DNA of 64,000 nucleotides, from assembly GCF_029382225.1 (NCBI RefSeq), contig NZ_JARLTC010000002.1, positions 434,001-498,000 on the forward strand, in the 5' to 3' direction. The notes under the pieces are model-generated. The model saw only the letters and a list, made by a program, of their open reading frames with translations, made no database searches and had not been told where the DNA came from. This DNA comes from Spongiactinospora sp. TRM90649. GTDB taxonomy: Bacteria; Actinomycetota; Actinomycetes; Streptosporangiales; Streptosporangiaceae. Below are positions 52,860 through 64,000 of this stretch, piece by piece; the first letter of the stretch is position 1, and each line of letters opens with the position of its first letter. Position numbers and translations under genes: made by a program.

Positions 52860-53016
52860 CAATTGGTGCCACCCTTGCGCATTGCCGGGGATCGTGGTTC
52901 ATACTTTGCCGTAGCAGAGGCACGATCGGCCTGAATACCGCCTTACACAGGACGCCAGACGGCTCCAACGGTTGTAACCAGGTGTGACTTTCTGTGCGCA
53001 GCACGAGGAGGCCCCT

Positions 53017-53835
53017 ATGGCCAGGAAAGCGAATAGCCCTACAAAGACCCAATTTGGCGAAGAGCTACGAAGGCATAGAGATGCCCGCGAATGGACACAA
53101 CGGGCACTGGCCAGCCGCCTGGGCTGCTGTTACACCCTGGTCGGCGCCATCGAGCGCGGCACCAGGAATCCACAGCGCCGATTCGCCGAGAAGTGCGATG
53201 AGGCGTTTGGGCTGGATGACCATTTCGTCAAGCTATGGAAGAAGTTGAATACTTCGTTCTCAGGCCCACAGTGGTACGCACACTGGGCCGACGAGGTCGA
53301 GCCGAAGGCCCACACCTTGCGATCCTGGGACCTACTCCTGATTCCCGGACTGCTGCAAACCGAGGACTACGCACGAGCACTGTTCACGTGTGGGATCGCC
53401 GAAGAGGAAGCGGTCGAAGGCCATGTCCGCACGAGAATAGCCCGGCAGGTGGTGCTAGACCGGGAGAAGCCGCCCACCTTGTGGATACTGCTCGACGAGT
53501 GGTCACTACAGCGCCGCGTGGGCACTCCGAAACTTATGGTCGCGCAACTCGACCACCTGCTGACGCTTTCCGAGCGCTCCAGAGTGAACATCCAAGTAGT
53601 ACCAGCCGATGCCGAGACCACCGCCGGCCTCGCCGGGAGCTTCGCCGTCGCCGAACTCACCGATCAGCGGATCATCGGCTACATAGATTCAGCAGCGTCA
53701 GCAGATGTGACATCAGACCCCGAGGTAATGTCCATCATTCTGCGTAGGTATGACAAGCTTAGGGCAGACGCGCTTCGCGCCGGAGAATCACAACAGGTGA
53801 TCAAGAGGTGGCGAGACAAATGGAACTGCAAGTGA
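53017..53835 (+). CDS. XRE family regulator with DUF5753 domain
   Basis: A 272-aa DNA-binding protein. Residues 9-65 form the XRE helix-turn-helix (FGEELRRHRDAREWTQRALA; CCYTLVGAIERGTRNP). The rest is DUF5753: SWDLLLIPGLLQTEDYARAL, RQVVLDREKPPTLWILLDEW, RVNIQVVPADAETTAGLAGS and DVTSDPEVMSIILRRYDKLR. ATG 53017 has GAGGAG 6 nt upstream. The gene overlaps the following DUF397 gene by 16 bases. Such pairs control development, antibiotics or act as toxin-antitoxin-like modules; the specific target is unknown. Confidence 0.93.
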   Translation: MARKANSPTKTQFGEELRRHRDAREWTQRALASRLGCCYTLVGAIERGTRNPQRRFAEKCDEAFGLDDHFVKLWKKLNTSFSGPQWYAHWADEVEPKAHTLRSWDLLLIPGLLQTEDYARALFTCGIAEEEAVEGHVRTRIARQVVLDREKPPTLWILLDEWSLQRRVGTPKLMVAQLDHLLTLSERSRVNIQVVPADAETTAGLAGSFAVAELTDQRIIGYIDSAASADVTSDPEVMSIILRRYDKLRADALRAGESQQVIKRWRDKWNCK

Positions 53836-54026
53836 GCCTCGACACAGCGATCTGGCGAAAGAGCACCCGTTCCTCCGACAACGGAGGTAACTGCGTGGAA
53901 GTAGCCACCAACCTCCCCGACCGGATCGCCGTACGAGACAGCAAAGACCCCACCGGCCCCGTCCTCACCTTCACCCCCGCCGAATGGCAGGCCTTCCTCT
54001 ACCGGATCCGCCACCCGGCTCTCTGA
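53820..54026 (+). CDS. DUF397 domain-containing protein
   Basis: A 68-aa protein with the full DUF397 pattern: AIWRKSTRSSDNGGNCVEVA, IAVRDSKDPTGPVLTFTPAE and WQAFLYRIR. It overlaps the upstream XRE/DUF5753 gene, as is usual for this pair, so the two are translationally coupled. ATG 53820 is used; a GTG at 53808 is possible. These proteins are thought to bind and modulate the XRE partner. Confidence 0.93.
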   Translation: MELQVSLDTAIWRKSTRSSDNGGNCVEVATNLPDRIAVRDSKDPTGPVLTFTPAEWQAFLYRIRHPAL

Positions 54027-54274
54027 GACTCCGGGTCATTGCCCGGATGCGAAAGGTGACACCGATCTGTCCGTGCGGTCTCTACCGCCCCTGACTTCCC
54101 CCGGCGCACAGTAGGACCCCTTCCGGTGCGGGACATCTCGGGGCCAAAGAACCACACGAGGCGATTGGAGCATCCCCTCATGGCGCGTCCTCACTTCCAC
54201 AACGCCCGCCGGCTCGTGCGCGCCATGGCACGGCGCGCCCAGGCGGTACGCGGCTTGTCCGGACGTCAGTGCGC

Positions 54275-54307
54275 GGCCGGGCCGCACCGACGTGGTGCGA
54301 CCCGGCC
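54275..54307. terminator. 14-bp stem hairpin, thiC terminator
   Basis: GGCCGGGCCGCACC (54275-54288) pairs with GGTGCGACCCGGCC (54294-54307) with one mismatch and a 5-base loop. It lies 9 bp beyond the thiC stop. The 54027-54274 stretch next to it holds no convincing gene. Confidence 0.75.
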
Positions 54308-54315
54308 TTGAGCCG

Positions 54316-56156
<1,841 letters not shown>

Positions 56157-56278
56157 TCTGTCCGCCCAACCTAACCCACATCCGTCGCATACGCACCAGT
56201 GCGGAACCTAGCCGCCAGGACGCCGAGTAGGACATGTTGCATATGTCGGCGATATCCCGGGGTGCCTAAACTGCAGGG

Positions 56279-57004
56279 ATGCGCGTGCTGATCGTGGAGG
56301 ACGAGCCCTATCTCGCCGAGGCCGTGCGTGACGGGCTCCGGCTGGAAGCGATCGCCGCCGACATCGCCGGGGACGGCGAGACCGCCCTGGAGTTGCTCAA
56401 CGTCAACTCCTACGACCTCGCCGTCCTCGACCGCGACATCCCCGCCCCCTCCGGCGACGAGATCGCCCTGCGGATCGTCGCCTCCGGCAGCGGGATCCCG
56501 ATCCTCATGCTCACCGCCGCCGACCGGATCGACGACAAGGCGTCCGGGTTCGAGCTCGGCGCCGACGACTACCTCACCAAGCCGTTCGACCTTCGGGAGC
56601 TGGTCATGCGGCTGCGGGCGCTCGACCGCAGGCGGGCACACGCCAGGCCGCCGGTCCGTGAGATCGCGGGGCTGCGGCTGGACCCCTTCCGGCGGGAGGT
56701 GTTCCGCGACGGACGCTACGTCGCGCTCACCCGCAAGCAGTTCGCCGTCCTGGAAGTGCTCGTCGCCGCCGAAGGCGGCGTGATCAGCGCGGAGGAGCTG
56801 CTGGAGCGGGCGTGGGACCAGAACGCCGATCCCTTCACCAACGCCGTCCGCATCACCGTCTCCGCCCTGCGCAAACGACTCGGCGAACCACGGAGGCGTG
56901 GCGGATGTCGCTGGCTGAGGTCGGCATCGTCTACGGGACGGTGCCGTGGGTGTGGATCATCATGCTGCCGGGCGGCCAGGCCGGGACCGTCCCCGGCCGG
57001 GTGA
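56279..57004 (+). CDS. OmpR/PhoB family response regulator, C-terminus altered
   Basis: Residues 1-120 are the receiver: VLIVEDEPYLAEAV, the phosphoacceptor region LAVLDRDIPAPSGDE (Asp about 51), ILMLTAADR and YLTKPFDLREL. The DNA-binding winged helix follows (LTRKQFAVLEVLVAAEGGVI; NAVRITVSALRKRLGEP). OmpR-type proteins normally end there with about 15 residues containing a VPGVGYRI-like wing. Here the text after RLGEP turns into an Arg/Cys-rich tail read out of frame through the VanZ gene, and no histidine kinase follows. The wing is missing, so DNA binding is probably impaired. A deletion joining this gene to the VanZ gene explains it. Confidence 0.75.
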   Translation: MRVLIVEDEPYLAEAVRDGLRLEAIAADIAGDGETALELLNVNSYDLAVLDRDIPAPSGDEIALRIVASGSGIPILMLTAADRIDDKASGFELGADDYLTKPFDLRELVMRLRALDRRRAHARPPVREIAGLRLDPFRREVFRDGRYVALTRKQFAVLEVLVAAEGGVISAEELLERAWDQNADPFTNAVRITVSALRKRLGEPRRRGGCRWLRSASSTGRCRGCGSSCCRAARPGPSPAG

Positions 57005-57354
57005 GCCTGGTGCCGCTGCGGGACCTGATCGAGATCCTCGCGGAGGGCCCGCTGCGCGCGACGGGCCAGATCGTCGGCAACCTGCTGGTCTTCGCGGCCC
57101 TCGGCCTCCTCGCCCCGCTGCGCTTCACGGCCCTGGCCTCGCTGCCGCGAATCCTGGCCCTCGCGGCGACCTGCTCGATCGCCGTCGAGACGGCGCAGTA
57201 CGCGCTGCGCCTGGACCGCGTCTCCTCCGTGGACGACGTCCTGCTCAACACCGCCGGCGCCGTCCTCGCCGCCCTGGCCTCCCGCCACTGGTGGCGCGCG
57301 ACGGCCAAAGCCTCGTCGGATCGACCTCGACCGGCACCCGTACCAGGGCGCTGA
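56905..57354 (+). CDS. VanZ family protein, probably N-terminally truncated
   Basis: A 149-aa membrane protein with VanZ features: VSLVPLRDLIEILAEGPLR, the helix VGNLLVFAALGLLAPLRFTA, AVETAQYALRLDRVSSVDDV and LLNTAGAVLAALASR. VanZ-like proteins of this kind usually have another 40-60 residues and a membrane helix before the part that begins here with SLAEVGIVYGTVPWVWIIML. ATG 56905 lies inside the response regulator frame, with CGGAGG about 10 nt upstream. The overlap with the truncated regulator suggests a deletion fusion. VanZ proteins can affect sensitivity to glycopeptides; no such role is shown here. Confidence 0.75.
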   Translation: MSLAEVGIVYGTVPWVWIIMLPGGQAGTVPGRVSLVPLRDLIEILAEGPLRATGQIVGNLLVFAALGLLAPLRFTALASLPRILALAATCSIAVETAQYALRLDRVSSVDDVLLNTAGAVLAALASRHWWRATAKASSDRPRPAPVPGR

Positions 57355-57366
57355 GCCGCCCCCCGC

Positions 57367-58479
57367 CTACTTGGGGGCGACGACCACCTCGACTCGCTGG
57401 AATTCCTTGATGTCGGAGAAGCCGGCGGTGGCCATGGTGCGGCGGAGGGCGCCCATCAGGTTCATGGAGCCGTCGGCGACGGTGGAGGGGCCGTGCAGGA
57501 TCTGCTCCAGGGTGCCGACCGTGCCGAAGGTGACCCGCCGGCCGCGCGGGAGGTCGGGGTGGTGGGCCTCGGAGCCCCAGTGGTGGCCGCGGCCGGGGGC
57601 CTCGGCGGCGCGGGCGAGGGGGGAGCCGACCATCACGGCGTCGGCGCCGCAGGCGATCGCCTTGGCGATGTCGCCCGAGGTGCCCATGCTGCCGTCGGCG
57701 ATGACGTGGACGTAACGGCCGCCGGACTCGTCCATGTAGTCGCGGCGGGCGGCGGCGACGTCGGAGATCGCGGTGGCCATCGGGACGGCCACGCCGAGCA
57801 CCGTGCGGGTGGTGTGGCCCGCGCCGCCGCCGAAGCCGACCAGCACCCCGGCCGCGCCGGTGCGCATCAGGTGCAGCGCGGCGGTGTAGGTGGCGCAGCC
57901 ACCGACGATCACCGGGACGTCGAGTTCGTAGATGAACTGCTTGAGGTTGAGCGGCTCGGCCTGGCCGGAGACGTGCTCGGCCGAGACGGTGGTGCCGCGG
58001 ATGACGAAGATGTCGGCACCCGCGTCGATCACCGCCTTGTGGTGCTGGGCGGTGCGCTGCGGCGACAGCCGGGCGGCGGTGACGACGCCCGCGGCGCGGA
58101 TCTCCTCGATCCGCCGGCCGATCAGCTCGTCGCTGATCGGGGCCGAGTAGATCTCCTGCAGCCGCCGGGTGGCCGCCTCGCCCTCCAGCTCGGCGACCTC
58201 GGCGAGCAGTGGCTCGGGGTCGTCGTAACGGGTCCAGAGCCCTTCGAGGTCGAGCACGGCGAGCCCGCCCAGGCGGCCGACCTCGATCGCGATCTTCGGC
58301 GACACGACGCTGTCCATCGGGCTGACCACGACCGGCAGCTCGAACCGGTAGGCGTCGATCTGCCAGGCGATCGACACCTCTTCCGGGTCGCGCGTACGGC
58401 GGGACGGCACGATGCCGATCTCGTCGAGCGCGTAGCCGCGCCTGCCGCTCTTGCCCCGGCCGATCTCCACCTGAGTCAT
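57367..58479 (-). CDS. guaB3: GuaB3 family IMP dehydrogenase-related protein
   Basis: A 370-aa TIM-barrel protein of the GuaB3 group found next to guaB in actinobacteria. VEIGRGKSGRRGYALDEIGI is the family start, then VVVSPMDSVVSPKIAIEVGR, IVGGCATYTAALHLMRTGAA and VIADGSMGTSGDIAKAIACG. It lacks the CBS domains of GuaB. The catalytic Cys region differs from IMPDH; the biochemical role has been reported as GMP reductase-like in some bacteria but is not certain here. It is 40 bp downstream of guaB on the same strand, likely co-transcribed. Confidence 0.93.
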   Translation of the reverse strand: MTQVEIGRGKSGRRGYALDEIGIVPSRRTRDPEEVSIAWQIDAYRFELPVVVSPMDSVVSPKIAIEVGRLGGLAVLDLEGLWTRYDDPEPLLAEVAELEGEAATRRLQEIYSAPISDELIGRRIEEIRAAGVVTAARLSPQRTAQHHKAVIDAGADIFVIRGTTVSAEHVSGQAEPLNLKQFIYELDVPVIVGGCATYTAALHLMRTGAAGVLVGFGGGAGHTTRTVLGVAVPMATAISDVAAARRDYMDESGGRYVHVIADGSMGTSGDIAKAIACGADAVMVGSPLARAAEAPGRGHHWGSEAHHPDLPRGRRVTFGTVGTLEQILHGPSTVADGSMNLMGALRRTMATAGFSDIKEFQRVEVVVAPK

Positions 58480-58519
58480 GCTGTGCTTCTTCTCTTCCTG
58501 GTCTCGCGGCCCGGACCGA

Positions 58520-60504
<1,985 letters not shown>

Positions 60505-60525
60505 GTGCAATTGCACAAAGTTGCA
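60505..60525. promoter_or_regulatory. Palindrome GTGCAATTGCAC with a third TTGCA
   Basis: GTGCAATTGCAC (60505-60516) is a perfect 12-bp palindrome. Another TTGCA follows at 60521-60525. The AT-rich site lies about 90-110 bp before the regulator gene and could be its operator or an autoregulatory site. Confidence 0.45.
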
Positions 60526-60616
60526 TTCTGGTCCTGGAAGTAAGCGCAAGCCCGGGACTTGGCCCGGTGGCCGGGTTATCCTCACGGCACGTCGTGTCCC
60601 CCCAGGAGCCCCGCCG

Positions 60617-61642
60617 ATGCGCAACGACTCCCGAACGCTACCGGACCCGCTCGGAAGCCTCGGACTCACCCCGGCCCAGACCACGCTGTACACCGCGGTC
60701 CTGCGGCTGCACCGTGCCTCGCTGGCCGAGCTGGCCGAGGCGATGAACCATCCGGAGGAGCCGCTGGGCGAGCAGCTCGCCGCGCTGGTACGCCTGGGCG
60801 TGGTCGACCGGCAGTCGGGCGAGTACTTCGCCCGGCATCCGGCGGCGGCGCTCGGACGCCTGATCGCCGAACGGCTCGACCGGCTGGCCGCCGAGAGCCG
60901 GCAGATCGACTCCGCGCTGGGCTCGATCAGCGACCTCGCGCGCGACTACGACGCCGGGCAGGACCACCAGCGCGGGCCGTTCCCGGTGGAGCTGGTCAAC
61001 GGCGCGGAAGAGCTGTTCGAGAGCATGGTGGGGATGGCGGTGGACGCGCCACCGCTGCAGGTGTGCAGCGCGATCCCGGACCACCGCACCATGGCGGACT
61101 TCGCGCATAAATACGCCGACACCTGGATCGACGCCCAGCGGCACGGCCGTCTCTCCCTGCGGACGATCATCCCGGCCAGTTCGCTGAGCGTCCCCGGTCT
61201 GGCCGCCAAACTGCGCGCGCTCGACGAGAACGGGGCCACCACCCGCGCCCTCGACAAGGTGCCGAGCTGGTTCCTGACCGCCGGGAACGACACGGCGGGC
61301 CTGCCCGCCGTGTGGGGCGGCAACCTGCCGGAACACGCCTACAAGTTCTACTTCGTGCGCGCGCCGATCGTGGTCGGCGTGATGCGCGAGCTGTTCGACG
61401 AACTGTGGGCGCGGGCGGAGCCGATGCCCTGGGCCGCCAGACCCGCCGACGGCGTGGTGCGCGTGCTGCGCCTGGCGGCACAAGGATTGTGCGACGAGTC
61501 GATCGCCCGGCATTTGGGGGTTTCGGTACGCACGGTGCGGGCACGTTTCGCCGACGCGATGGCCGAACTGGGCGCACGATCCCGCTTCCACGCGGGGGTG
61601 CGCGCGGCCAGGCGAGGGTGGTTGGAGGAGGTCGGGCACTGA
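60617..61642 (+). CDS. Two-domain regulator: TrmB-like N-terminus and LuxR-type HTH
   Basis: A 341-aa transcription factor. Residues 10-95 are a winged helix related to TrmB/MarR (LGLTPAQTTLYTAVLRLHRA; LAALVRLGVVDRQSGEYFAR). A central sensor-like domain follows (FPVELVNGAEELFESMVGMA). The last 65 residues form a LuxR-type HTH (VLRLAAQGLCDESIARHLGV; SVRTVRARFADAMAELGARS). This architecture is common in actinobacteria and its ligands are mostly unknown. ATG 60617 has AGGAG 8 nt upstream. It is monocistronic and has a palindromic site in its promoter. Confidence 0.87.
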   Translation: MRNDSRTLPDPLGSLGLTPAQTTLYTAVLRLHRASLAELAEAMNHPEEPLGEQLAALVRLGVVDRQSGEYFARHPAAALGRLIAERLDRLAAESRQIDSALGSISDLARDYDAGQDHQRGPFPVELVNGAEELFESMVGMAVDAPPLQVCSAIPDHRTMADFAHKYADTWIDAQRHGRLSLRTIIPASSLSVPGLAAKLRALDENGATTRALDKVPSWFLTAGNDTAGLPAVWGGNLPEHAYKFYFVRAPIVVGVMRELFDELWARAEPMPWAARPADGVVRVLRLAAQGLCDESIARHLGVSVRTVRARFADAMAELGARSRFHAGVRAARRGWLEEVGH

Positions 61643-61751
61643 GGGTGAAGAATGACGGCAAACACTGTCTCATCAGGCGCGTCAGTCACCGAGCCAGGCG
61701 GGGACCCAGACTATAGGCTCTTTCCCCATAGTCATTGACAAGGTGGGATGC

Positions 61752-62126
61752 GTGGAAGATCTCCCCCGCGACCCGTTCGCGGACGATCCGGAAGATCCGG
61801 CCGGAGCCTTTGGCGGGCTCACGGAGAGCGAACCGCTCACCCCGGCCGAACGCGACGAGGCGATCACCGACCTCGCCGACGTCGAGGTGTTCCGCTCGCT
61901 GCTGGAGCCACAGGGCGTGCTGGGCTTGGTGCTCGACTGCCCGGAATGCGGTGAGCAGCACTACTTCGACTGGGACCTGCTCCGCGGCAACCTGCGACAG
62001 ATGATCGACAACGGTCGCCCGCAGGTACACGAACCCGCCTTCCAGCCCGATCCGACCGACTACGTGAGCTGGGAATACGCCAGAGGTTACGTGGACGGCG
62101 TGATCGACACGGAGGAGCGGCGCTGA
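61752..62126 (+). CDS. DUF5319 domain-containing protein
   Basis: A 124-aa acidic protein conserved next to the sigD/shbA sigma factor in actinobacteria (as Rv3412 of M. tuberculosis). VEDLPRDPFADDPEDPAGAF opens it; LSTPAERDEAITDLADVEVF-type helices follow, and VLGLVLDCPECGEQHYFDWD gives a C-x-x-C that may bind a metal. GTG 61752 is used because the conserved text starts there. Its 3' end overlaps the convergent short gene by 40 bp. Function unknown. Confidence 0.88.
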   Translation: MEDLPRDPFADDPEDPAGAFGGLTESEPLTPAERDEAITDLADVEVFRSLLEPQGVLGLVLDCPECGEQHYFDWDLLRGNLRQMIDNGRPQVHEPAFQPDPTDYVSWEYARGYVDGVIDTEERR

Positions 62127-62296
62127 TCGACGTCCTCGATCAGCGCGCGTAGCAGGCGGACCGCCGGGTCTCCCGTGTCGGGAAGCGCTTCCCTGCGGGC
62201 CAGTGCCCGGCAGAGGGCGTCGTCGGAGACGACGCCCGACTCCTCGCCGCCGGGCCTGAGCGAGCGGGCCTGACAGAAGGGGTCGACAGCTTTCAA
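62087..62296 (-). CDS. Short anti-sigma (RsdA)-like protein
   Basis: A 69-aa frame directly after the sigma factor. TTG 62296 overlaps its stop (TTGA), so it would be translated by coupling. The body, [20 protein letters not shown] followed by [16 protein letters not shown], resembles the sigma-binding N-terminus of RsdA, the SigD anti-sigma factor encoded at this position in mycobacteria. There is no membrane helix, and the protein is much shorter than RsdA. It may be a soluble or reduced anti-sigma factor. The end overlaps DUF5319 on the other strand. Confidence 0.6.
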   Translation of the reverse strand: MKAVDPFCQARSLRPGGEESGVVSDDALCRALARREALPDTGDPAVRLLRALIEDVDQRRSSVSITPST

Positions 62297-62949
62297 GCTA
62301 TCGACTCCAGCTCGGCCATCGCGCGCAGTCGCGCCAGCGCCCTATGCTGGGCGACCCGAACCGCACCTGGTGACATGCCGAGTACATTACCGGTCTCTTC
62401 CGCGGACAGGCCCGAAACCACCCGAAGGATGATGAGCTCCCGCTGGTTGTCCGGCAGCTTGGACAGCAGCCGCCGGGCGTGCTCCGCCTCGATGTAGCGG
62501 ACCACGGTCTCTTCCGGCCCTGGCCCGTCGTCCGGGCCGTCCGGGAGGTCCTGCGTCGGGACGGCCGAGCGCACCGAACTGCGCAGGGCGTCAGCCACCT
62601 TGTGCGACGCGATCCCGAAGACGAAGGACGCGAACGGCCGTCCCATGTCCCGGTAGCGCGGCAGCGCCGACAGCACCGCTATGCACACTTCTTGAGCCAC
62701 GTCGTCGGCAATGTGATACTGACCGGCGACCCGGCCGAGTCGTGCGCGGCAATAACGCACCACCATCGGGCGTAGACGCCCGAGCAAAGATTCGATCGCA
62801 CTGCGATCCCCCTGAACGGCCAGGCTCGTCAGTTCCCTGAGGTCGGACTCATCCGATCTCGTCGCAAGCCTTACCCCACCTATGGCGTCGGCGACGCTTC
62901 CCTCGGTCACGTTAGGCATGATGCCCGTACTGATCGGGCCTGTCCTCAT
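62293..62949 (-). CDS. shbA: ECF-type sigma-70 factor ShbA/SigD
   Basis: A 218-aa sigma factor. Region 2 is [14 protein letters not shown] through [20 protein letters not shown] and [20 protein letters not shown]. Region 4 is [40 protein letters not shown] and [11 protein letters not shown]. Sequence and gene order match SigD of mycobacteria and ShbA of Streptomyces, which drives transcription of the principal sigma gene hrdB. ATG 62949 gives the longest product; ATG 62919 (MPNVTEGS) is an equally good start. The short anti-sigma-like gene follows in the same operon. Confidence 0.92.
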   Translation of the reverse strand: MRTGPISTGIMPNVTEGSVADAIGGVRLATRSDESDLRELTSLAVQGDRSAIESLLGRLRPMVVRYCRARLGRVAGQYHIADDVAQEVCIAVLSALPRYRDMGRPFASFVFGIASHKVADALRSSVRSAVPTQDLPDGPDDGPGPEETVVRYIEAEHARRLLSKLPDNQRELIILRVVSGLSAEETGNVLGMSPGAVRVAQHRALARLRAMAELESIA

Positions 62950-63258
62950 GGCGAACGGCTACGGATTGGTCACATTGAGGGGACGGCGACCGGCCGTAAT
63001 CGAATGGCGACAGTGCGGATTAATAGACGCGAAATATTTCATAGCATTAGCCAATATGCCGCCTATTGGGGGGTGTCTTCGCCGACGCTTTAGCCCCGAG
63101 ACAGGTTTACCACGAAACAGATCTCTATCCGCCACACTTCCGTCTCAGAGATCACATGGACGCGAAAGTCGTGCCGCCGGAGGGCCGTCGGAGGGCTGCG
63201 GAGGGCCGTCGGCGCACCGCCGGGGGACCATACCCACGGGCCGTACCCCGACACGCGA
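62950..63258. other. Intergenic region upstream of the sigma factor, no gene seen
   Basis: About 310 bp. The first 120 bp are AT-rich (a stretch near 63010-63060 is the lowest GC of this end of the window) and must hold the sigma factor promoter. The rest has GGGCCGTCGGAGG-like direct repeats near 63178-63225. In mycobacteria a whiB gene and others lie between sigD and groEL1; nothing like them is present. Confidence 0.5.
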
Positions 63259-63298
63259 ACGGCCCGCGGCCCCGTCGTGAGACGGGGACGCGGGCCGT
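63259..63298. terminator. 18-bp stem hairpin terminator of groEL1
   Basis: ACGGCCCGCGGCCCCGTC (63259-63276) pairs with 63281-63298 with a single mismatch and a GTGA loop. It lies about 80 bp beyond the groEL stop and should end that transcript. Confidence 0.85.
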
Positions 63299-63376
63299 GG
63301 CACCGACGGTTCCTGGGCGGCCCGTTGGACGCGCCTGGACGCGCTCTGGACGGGCCTGGACAGGCCGTAGCGGGGC

Positions 63377-64000
63377 TCAGTGGCCGTGGCCGTGCCCGTG
63401 ACCCTGGCCGGCGGCGCCCGGGGCCTCCTCCTCGGGCTTGTCCACGACGAGCGCCTCGGTCGTCAGCAGCATGCCGGCGATGGAAGCGGCGTTCTGGACG
63501 GCCGAGCGGGTGACCTTCACCGGGTCGTTGACGCCCTGGGCGATCAGGTCGCCGTACTCGCCGGTAGCGGCGTTGTAGCCGTGACCGGCGGGCAGGTCGG
63601 AGACCTTGGAGGTCACGACATAGCCCTCCTGACCGGCGTTCTCGGCGATCCAGCGGGCGGGCTCGACGAGGGCCCTGCGGACGATGGCGACGCCCGTGGC
63701 CTCGTCACCGGTCAGGCCGAGGTCGCCGAGGTCCTTGCCGACGTGGATGAGGGCCGAGCCACCGCCGGAGACGATGCCCTCCTCGATGGCGGCGCGGGTC
63801 GCGGAGATCGCGTCCTCCAGGCGGTGCTTCTTCTCCTTCAGCTCCACCTCGGTGGCCGCGCCCACGCGCAGCACGCACACGCCACCGGCCAGCTTCGCGA
63901 GACGCTCCTGGAGCTTCTCGCGGTCCCAGTCGGAGTCGCTCTGCTCGATGCCCAGCTTGATCTCGCGGATGCGGTCCTCGATGGCCGAGGCCTCGCCCGC
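63377..64000 (-). CDS. groEL1: Chaperonin GroEL1 (partial, 5' part outside window)
   Basis: The last 207 residues of a 60-kDa chaperonin. The visible frame starts within [20 protein letters not shown] and contains [60 protein letters not shown] and [20 protein letters not shown], all apical/equatorial GroEL blocks with the ATP-site residues of the C-terminal half. It ends [14 protein letters not shown] instead of the Gly-Gly-Met repeats of housekeeping GroEL. A His-rich tail marks the GroEL1 type of actinobacteria. Expected groES and promoter lie to the right, outside the window. Confidence 0.97.
   Translation of the reverse strand, partial: AGEASAIEDRIREIKLGIEQSDSDWDREKLQERLAKLAGGVCVLRVGAATEVELKEKKHRLEDAISATRAAIEEGIVSGGGSALIHVGKDLGDLGLTGDEATGVAIVRRALVEPARWIAENAGQEGYVVTSKVSDLPAGHGYNAATGEYGDLIAQGVNDPVKVTRSAVQNAASIAGMLLTTEALVVDKPEEEAPGAAGQGHGHGHGH

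Noticed and set aside
54126..54311. Possible 61-codon protein between DUF397 and thiC
   Set aside because: It has Arg/His-biased composition, no clear ribosome binding site, and its 3' end lies in the thiC terminator hairpin.

Overview
The window is chromosomal DNA of a high-GC Gram-positive actinomycete. Evidence: GC-rich coding sequence on both strands, frequent GTG and TTG starts, several XRE/DUF397 and ATP-binding regulator genes, a TPP-riboswitch-controlled thiC, and the block guaB3-guaB-DUF5319-(anti-sigma-like)-sigma factor-groEL1, which has the same order as the sigD region of mycobacteria and the shbA region of Streptomyces. The overall gene content fits a Streptosporangiales-type organism, but genus cannot be fixed from the sequence alone.

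Layout. (1) 1-17.5 kb: a cell-surface glycan cluster. Pseudaminic acid genes (PseG-like, cytidylyltransferase, pseB, pseC) are followed by methyltransferases, a family 2 glycosyltransferase, an unrecognised polysaccharide-type protein, and a five-gene + strand operon encoding an acyl carrier protein, a ketoreductase, an AMP-ligase, a LuxE-like acyl-protein synthetase and a LuxC-like acyl reductase. Two membrane-linked glycosyltransferase-type proteins close the cluster. The Lux-like operon has no luciferase and is the best candidate for an undescribed pathway. (2) 17.8-21.1 kb: two tandem secreted NodB deacetylases and guaA. (3) 21.2-25.4 kb: a decayed stretch with an SDR remnant, a DUF574-type methyltransferase and a degraded TPR regulator. 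Into it a visibly more AT-rich islet carrying a Septu-like ATPase/HNH defence pair has been inserted between 74-bp direct repeats. (4) 25.5-39.3 kb: accessory and housekeeping singletons: secreted and membrane proteins, TetR/P450 with twin operators, several broken genes (DUF998, a small secreted protein, a TPR protein), a DUF885 peptidase, a PLP decarboxylase with a divergent Lrp regulator, a Nudix hydrolase and a beta-propeller lipoprotein. (5) 39.4-43.8 kb: two secreted proteases (M36 and S8). (6) 43.8-50.4 kb: glpD with a DeoR regulator, divergent from an amino-sugar (GalNAc-type) catabolic operon: SIS isomerase, NagA/AgaA deacetylase, PfkB sugar-phosphate kinase, class II aldolase. (7) 50.4-54 kb: an I36-type secreted inhibitor, a deazaflavin-type reductase and a regulator set made of an ATPase, a DUF397-like protein, an XRE/DUF5753 protein and a DUF397 protein. 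(8) 54.3-57.4 kb: thiC, then a response regulator and a VanZ gene that look fused by an old deletion. (9) 57.4-64 kb: guaB3, guaB, a LuxR-type regulator, DUF5319, the ShbA/SigD sigma factor with a short anti-sigma-like gene, and the His-tailed end of groEL1.

The pieces suggest a soil-type actinomycete with a decorated surface glycan, secreted proteolysis and cell-wall deacetylation, and local gene decay around a defence islet. No tRNA, rRNA, CRISPR array, integrase or transposase was seen.
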